From the NCBI GenBank assembly GCA_050084985.1, contig JBITNC010000001.1:95666001-95730000 (forward strand): a stretch of 64,000 bases of DNA, written 5' to 3'. Source of the stretch: Nageia nagi. Lineage: Eukaryota; Pinophyta. Of this stretch, positions 59,571 through 64,000 are shown in pieces (the stretch's first letter is position 1; every line of letters begins with the position of its first letter). The position numbers and the translations under genes are program-made. The notes beneath the pieces were generated by a model. It was not told the DNA's origin, made no database searches, and worked only from the letters and a program-made list of their open reading frames with translations.

Positions 59571-59597
59571 TTCCCATAAGCCCTTTTTGGTCTCATG
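59571..59597 (-). repeat. Right terminal inverted repeat of CACTA element E
   Basis: Reverse complement CATGAGACCAAAAAGGGC. The CACTA pentamer is mutated to CATGA but GACCAAAAA is kept. Confidence 0.8.
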
Positions 59598-59600
59598 CTT

Positions 59601-60125
59601 TGAAACATAATTGTAAACCCTTTCACCAAAAGTCGAGAATCCTTGATATTGAATCTATAATCAAGAAATAAGTTAAAAATATTTTGTAGTGAGATATTAT
59701 ATATCCTATTAGACATTCATCCTATATTGCTAATATAGTGTTGTTAATAAAGAAGAGAGGTGATATAAGGATTTGTATTAAATATAGGAATTTGAACATT
59801 ATTTCGATTAAAGATAACTACCAACTTCCTATGATGGATCATTTCTTGATGATATGATAATATTTTTCAAGAAAAGAGAAGATCACGTTGGTCATGTAGA
59901 AGTACTAAAAAAGTGTAGAGAATTTGACATATCCCTTAATTAAAAAAAGTCAATCTTTGAAGTAACCAAAGGAAAGATATTAGGTCATATCATGTCTTAA
60001 TAAGGTATTGATATTGATATCGAAAGAATACAAGCTATTAAGAAGATTCCACTCCCTAAAAGCAAGAAATCATTGCAATCATTTCTTGGTAGAGTAAAAT
60101 TTTTAAGGATATTTATGCTTGATTT
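59601..60125 (+). pseudogene. Ty3/gypsy reverse transcriptase of element C
   Basis: RT entry block KHNCKPFHQKSRILDIESII, then DIIYPIRHSSYIANIVLLIK, RGDIRICIKYRNLNIISIKD, NYQLPMMDHF, matching W-V-A/S-N-x-V-P-V-x-K-K-x-G-E-I-R-x-C-V-D-F-R-x-L-N-x-A...D-x-Y-P-L-P-x-M-D. Here the sequence jumps to LDDMIIFFKKREDHVGHVEV, the catalytic D-D box, so about 80 residues including the central palm are deleted. LKKCREFDISLN and, after a stop, KKSIFEVTKGKILGHIMS, then IQAIKKIPLPKSKKSLQSFL, GRVKFLRIFMLDF complete the domain. Confidence 0.93.
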
Positions 60126-60640
60126 TAATAGTTTTTACATTGAGAAAATTGATGACGTAGAATATCAAATTCAAGTGGAATCGTGAAGGTAAAATTATAT
60201 TCAAAAATATAAAAGAAGCTCTAGTTGACATCCCAACTATTGTACAATTAGATTTCAAAAAATCATTCTAATATGCACTTATACATCAAAGCATGCAGTA
60301 ACTACAATACTCACTCAGATAAATGATGTTGGAGAAGAAAATCCTATTACCTTCATGATTCATGCATTAAAGAGTGTAAAAGAGAAATACTCAAGGTTGT
60401 AAAATAAAGAATATGTCATGGTTAAGGTAATAAATAATTTCAAAGTGTATATCACAAGAAATTAGACAACTATTTTTGTAACTTATCCTATAGTTAAGAC
60501 CATGTTAACTCATCAAAAGCTTTGTGCAATGCAAGGATACTGGATGGTAAAGATGCAAGGGAGTGATTTGGTTTTCAAGTCAGTTAAACTCATCAGAGGG
60601 AAAGGTTGTGCAAATTGATACAAAATATATCATCCATTAA
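60126..60640 (+). pseudogene. Ty3/gypsy RNase H of element C
   Basis: Frames read NIKEALVDIPTIVQLDFKKS, then YTSKHAVTTILTQINDVGEE, NPITFMIHALKSVKEKYSRL, a stop, NKEYVMVKVINNFKVYITRN, and VKTMLTHQKLCAMQGYWMVK, MQGSDLVFKSVKLIRGKGCA. This is the RT-linked RNase H of Tat-like gypsy elements (S-L-x-x-x-E-x-x-Y-x-x-x-x-x-E...H-F-R-x-Y-I; W-x-x-x-L-Q-E-Y-D-L-E). Several catalytic positions are altered. Confidence 0.9.
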
Positions 60641-61910
60641 AGAACATTCATAATTACAATAAATCTCAATAAATAAGTAAGAAATGATGTCGAACGAATT
60701 TCAATAAGTATTATTGATAACTACATCTTTGAATTGGTTTGATGATATTATGAAATACTTAAATACCAAATAATCTCTTATGAATAAAATTAGGGAAGTA
60801 TTTCCTCCATGATAACATTCTTTTTAGAAACTTTCTTGATGGATTTCTCCTTAATGTGTTGTAATTAACAAATTTGAAAAATGCTCAAAGAATTCCATGA
60901 TGGTATATGTTGTGGTCACTTTTCTCTAACTATAACTACATGCAAAATTATAAGAGTAAGTATTACTAGTCAACATTATTTCAAGATTGCATTGCTTATG
61001 TATAAAGCTATATTTAGAATGTCAAAGATTTTTAGGAAGGTAAAATTGAAAATAACTCCTCTAAAGCAAATAATATTTGAATGCACCCTTTTCCAAGTGG
61101 GGAATTAAATTTTTTGGTCCTATCAACCCAAATTCAATAAAAGGCCACATGTTTATCCTTATAGTAATAAACTACTTTACCAAATGGGTAGAAGTAATCC
61201 TTGCTTGGAGAGAAAGCTTAGGGGTGGTAATTAATTTCTTGGTGAAAAATATATACTCATGATTTGGAGTGCCAATATGCATAGTTGTTGATAATTCTAG
61301 GTTTTTTGATTTAGTAGAAATAATCAATCAAATATTGTAATACAATGTGGAAATATTGTAAATTATATCGAACTACTACACCCAAGGAAATGGTTTGGAA
61401 AAATATTCTAACAAAAGTATGAGGATAATTATTTCAAAATTATACACTTGAATAAAATAAATTAGCAAAACCAATTGAATTTTATGACATGGGTAGACCA
61501 AATCACTCCTAATGAGGCAACAAAATATTCACCTTTCTATATTGCACATAGTTGATAATCGATACTCCATGTACAACTAGAGGTCCCTTTCCTTAAATTT
61601 TGAACTTTTGGAACTAGAAGAGAAGAAGAAAATTTATTTATAAAACAAGATTAAAAATAAGAATAAAATGAAAAAATTCTTTTATCAATATACTTGTGTT
61701 AGGGATTTTGAGGTTGAAGAAAAATATTGGTTGTGGATAAGAGACACAAAGACAAAGGAAAATATTAAAATTTTGAATATCTTTGGTTCAGTCCTTATGA
61801 TATTTTTGAAAAAAATTGTATCTAACAATACTTATAGGCTATCTAATGGTAAGGCTATTGTGTTTCCCATTCAGTATAACATTATCCACATTAAAAATTT
61901 CCATCATTGA
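60641..61910 (+). pseudogene. Ty3/gypsy integrase of element C
   Basis: Linker WFDDIMKYLK, then LKEFHDGICCGHFSLTITTC and KIIR (zinc domain; both His kept, the C-x-x-C pair lost), 60881-61108. Core (61077-61262): KWGIKFFGPINPNSIKGHMF, where the first catalytic Asp is Lys, ILIVINYFTKWVEVI, FGVPICIVVDN with the second Asp, and YYTQGNGLEKYSNKS with the Glu position shifted to Lys. C-terminal part (61668-61910): MKKFFYQYTCVRDFEVEEKY, WLWIRDTK, NNTYRLSNGKAIVFPIQYN, like the D-x-x-F-x-x-G-x-x-V-L...G-P-Y-x-x...Y-x-L block. Non-functional. Confidence 0.92.
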
Positions 61911-63100
61911 AGTTTCAATGAAACCAAGATTGAGGATATATTTTTGAAGAAGCTAGCCTAACCTTGAGTCCTTTGTCAAAACAAAAATTGGCTTAGTTTT
62001 TATTTTGTATGTTTGTCAAAATAAATGTTGAAAATTATGAATAGGTAGAGTTTGGCTTATCTGTATAAGCACTATTCACAAGATCATGAAATGAACTTTG
62101 CATGTAAGAAATTCAAATTAGGTAAACAATTACATGAGGTATTATTTATAAACAAAAATCTAATTTTCTTAGTTGGATTTTATGATATTTACTCTAACTA
62201 GTGCATAATGTTTTTAAGATTTTTCATTCTTGAAGCTTAGTTCCTAAGTCTAAATTTATTCCATGAGTTTTATATAATGATCCTATATGGATTTGTCAGT
62301 TTAATCTTAGTAAATACCTTTATATATTTAAGTCTAACTATGAGGATATGGGGATACTAGGTAAGGGTATAGAAAGATTATTTCTCTTCGAATTCACTCA
62401 ACTTACCATGATAAATTTGAGAGAGTTTGTTTAACCTAAATAAGACTTTTCTTCAATCCTCATTATTCAAAGTAACTCCACCAGGGACATGGATGCCTAA
62501 TTGGTAGTGGTGGAAATGCTTCAAAGTTAGTGGTATGTCTATAGAGGCTATAAACACCTAGGTGGAAGTAGTGTTAATGGTTAGTGTGAAAAGTACCAAG
62601 GGTGCATATGGTTTTATATGTACACATGTCTAGAGTACTTGAAGATAATCACTACTTTTGGTCAGAAAGGTTAGTACCTCATACCCAACATTAGCCATGA
62701 TGACTATTCTTGTATACTTGTACATAGAAAGCCAAAGAAAAATTATCATCTTATCCTATATTGATTTATCCCTTTTCCAAGATCATTATAACAAACTTAA
62801 GACATATCAACCATGTCATTTTAAAGATATTAAAGGACTATAGTAGAGAAATTGTCATAAAATTTTAAAGGAGTATTAAAAAGGTCTTTATCTTTTGAAA
62901 CCTCATTATCTTTAACCTAATTGATATTTCTTAACAAATTTTATTTCTTTACAAAATAAGCACACTCAAAATATTTATTAGGAAAATAACATTTGTTCAT
63001 CTTTTTCAACCCTTTGTTGTTAATTTATGCATTTTTAATAAACTTGAGATACTAGGATCTTTATCTTGATCAAGATCAAGTCGTCCCCAAACAAAGCCAA
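61911..63100 (+). other. 3' untranslated region of element C
   Basis: No coding domain. A 'gatcaagatcaagtcgtcccc' stretch precedes the 3' LTR; a clear polypurine tract is not visible. Confidence 0.5.
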
Positions 63101-64000
63101 TATTACCACCTAAAATATATAGGTATGTAAATTCTTAAAAAGTTTCATAAAGTGATCTCCAAAAAAAAAAAATATAAAGGAAAAAAATTCAAAAAAATCA
63201 TTCATTTTAAGTGTTTTCTAGTTGGTCAAATCAAGTTGACCTCCAACATCACTGTTACCCTCTTTGTTTCGACTAACTATTTTTATTTTGACCATTTTTC
63301 ATTGGTCAAGTTGAGTTAACTATCAACAATTATGTCATAGCCTCTTTCATTCCAACTAACTATTTTTATTTTTTCTTTTTTCAATTAGTTGGATAGATAA
63401 TGTCATCAACAAAATCTTTTGTGTTATCATTGACCTCCCCGGTTTTACCAACTAATTTGTATTTTTTCAAAAATGTATTCCTATTTATTATATTGATAGG
63501 AAGGTTAACATTTCTCATCATCAACCCCTCCTATTCAACCTATGTATTCTAATTAGTCAAATCAAGTGTCTTATCAAGCTTTGACCTACATGCACCTAGT
63601 TAATCATCTCAACCTAGTCAACCAATTTACTAAGATATCATTTCTTTAGCTAGGATCAAGTTAATCTACTAAAAATATGTTATTTAAAATTATCATCTTA
63701 CTCAATCCAACAAACATATTCCTCTTGGTTAGATATAGTTACTTATCAATCAAGATTCCACCATGCACATCTAGTCAGTGACTTTGACATGACCAATGCA
63801 TTTTGGCCTTAGCATGCAACCCTAATTATTTTGATCCATAAATATAGTACACTATGTATTATCATATCCATACCATGTTTCCCTTCCATATCATCCATCA
63901 CCTATACATATGAGGTCCCTCCACAGTAGCCTATAAGAGGTTGAATCAAGTGCAAGGTCAAGGATTTGGAGTTCAAATTTTTTGAATCAAAGAAATGCCT
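63101..64000 (+). repeat. 3' LTR of element C, cut by the window end
   Basis: Direct repeat of 35851-36760 or so, starting TATTACCACC. The window ends before the LTR does. Confidence 0.85.

Larger units (their letters stand above)
50496..59597 (+). mobile_element. CACTA (En/Spm) DNA transposon E, 9.1 kb, decayed
   Basis: The left end is CACTAGACCAAAAAAG; the right end reads, reverse-complemented, CATGAGACCAAAAAGG, so terminal inverted repeats share GAGACCAAAAA or its variant, with one end mutated in the CACTA core. The three bases before and after are CTT and CTT (50493-50495, 59598-59600), the 3 bp duplication typical of the superfamily. A decayed TNP2-type transposase lies on the plus strand at 53640-57360. 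Subterminal repeats fill both ends. The gypsy polyprotein of element C runs into the left border and continues from the right border. Confidence 0.9.
35851..64000 (+). mobile_element. Large Tat-like Ty3/gypsy retrotransposon C with two nested insertions
   Basis: About 0.9 kb beginning TGTTACCATCC at 35851 is repeated in direct orientation from 63101 (TATTACCACC) to the window end. Plus-strand gag, RNase H-like, RT, RNase H and integrase relics lie between, RT to integrase just inside the right copy, so these are the LTRs of one plus-strand element. Its internal region is interrupted by element D (36934-41760) and CACTA element E (50496-59597), each with an exact target-site duplication. Removing both leaves at least 14 kb, plus the unseen end of the 3' LTR. 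Many stops; old. Confidence 0.88.

Noticed and set aside
1-64000. tRNA or rRNA genes
   Set aside because: I looked for A/B-box pairs and rRNA-like GC-rich blocks and saw none; the PBS sequences are only 12 base tRNA complements.

Overview
This 64 kb window looks like intergenic repeat from a large, AT-rich land-plant nuclear genome. The support is nested Ty1/copia and Ty3/gypsy LTR retrotransposons, a CACTA (TNP2) transposon, and decayed plant-type PPR motifs of the YAKCG..LFDKM kind. The heavy decay, long elements and near absence of intact ORFs would suit a gymnosperm, but the sequence does not prove that. I found no intact host gene, no tRNA or rRNA gene and no CRISPR array. Nearly every recognisable protein is a transposon domain broken by stops and frameshifts.

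Layout. 1-4431: tandem repeats, then a minus-strand Tat-like Ty3/gypsy gag-protease relic (element A). 4432-13127: plus-strand Ty1/copia element (copia-1) with a 5' LTR, a degenerate PBS, gag to RNase H in pieces, a PPT and an 80 bp stub of 3' LTR. It abuts gag of A on one side and a minus-strand acidic repeat ORF (13128-13787) on the other. 13800-17150: non-coding, with a 101 bp tandem array. 17150-28045: minus-strand Ty3/gypsy element B (5' LTR, PBS, gag, protease), whose protease is split by a full-length minus-strand Ty1/copia element (copia-2, 17358-25890, 1.6 kb LTRs, TSD AATTA). 28046-35850: a minus-strand gypsy gag relic, a tandemly duplicated PPR pseudogene on the plus strand and one minus-strand LTR with TATA box and PPT. 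35851 to the window end: a very large plus-strand Tat-like Ty3/gypsy element C, with LTRs at 35851 and 63101.

Element C contains two later insertions, each with an exact target-site duplication. One is a 4.8 kb non-autonomous LTR element D with no recognised coding capacity (36934-41760, TSD AAAGA), carrying a GC-rich 37 bp minisatellite. The other is a 9.1 kb CACTA transposon E (50496-59597, TSD CTT). With D and E removed, C reads: LTR, a decayed upstream ORF of unknown function, gag, an RNase H-like domain lying before RT, a tether, RT, the usual RNase H, integrase, LTR. E encodes a decayed TNP2 transposase on the plus strand. Its left end is built partly from tandem copies of a PPR-derived unit of about 130 bp on the minus strand, and its right end from subterminal repeats of about 265 bp.

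The most distinctive features are the PPR-derived repeat array inside the CACTA left end, the RNase H-like domain upstream of RT in C, the uncharacterised upstream ORF of C, the acidic repeat ORF next to A, and the palindrome-rich 37 bp minisatellite in D. All identifications come from reading motifs by eye; no database search was run.
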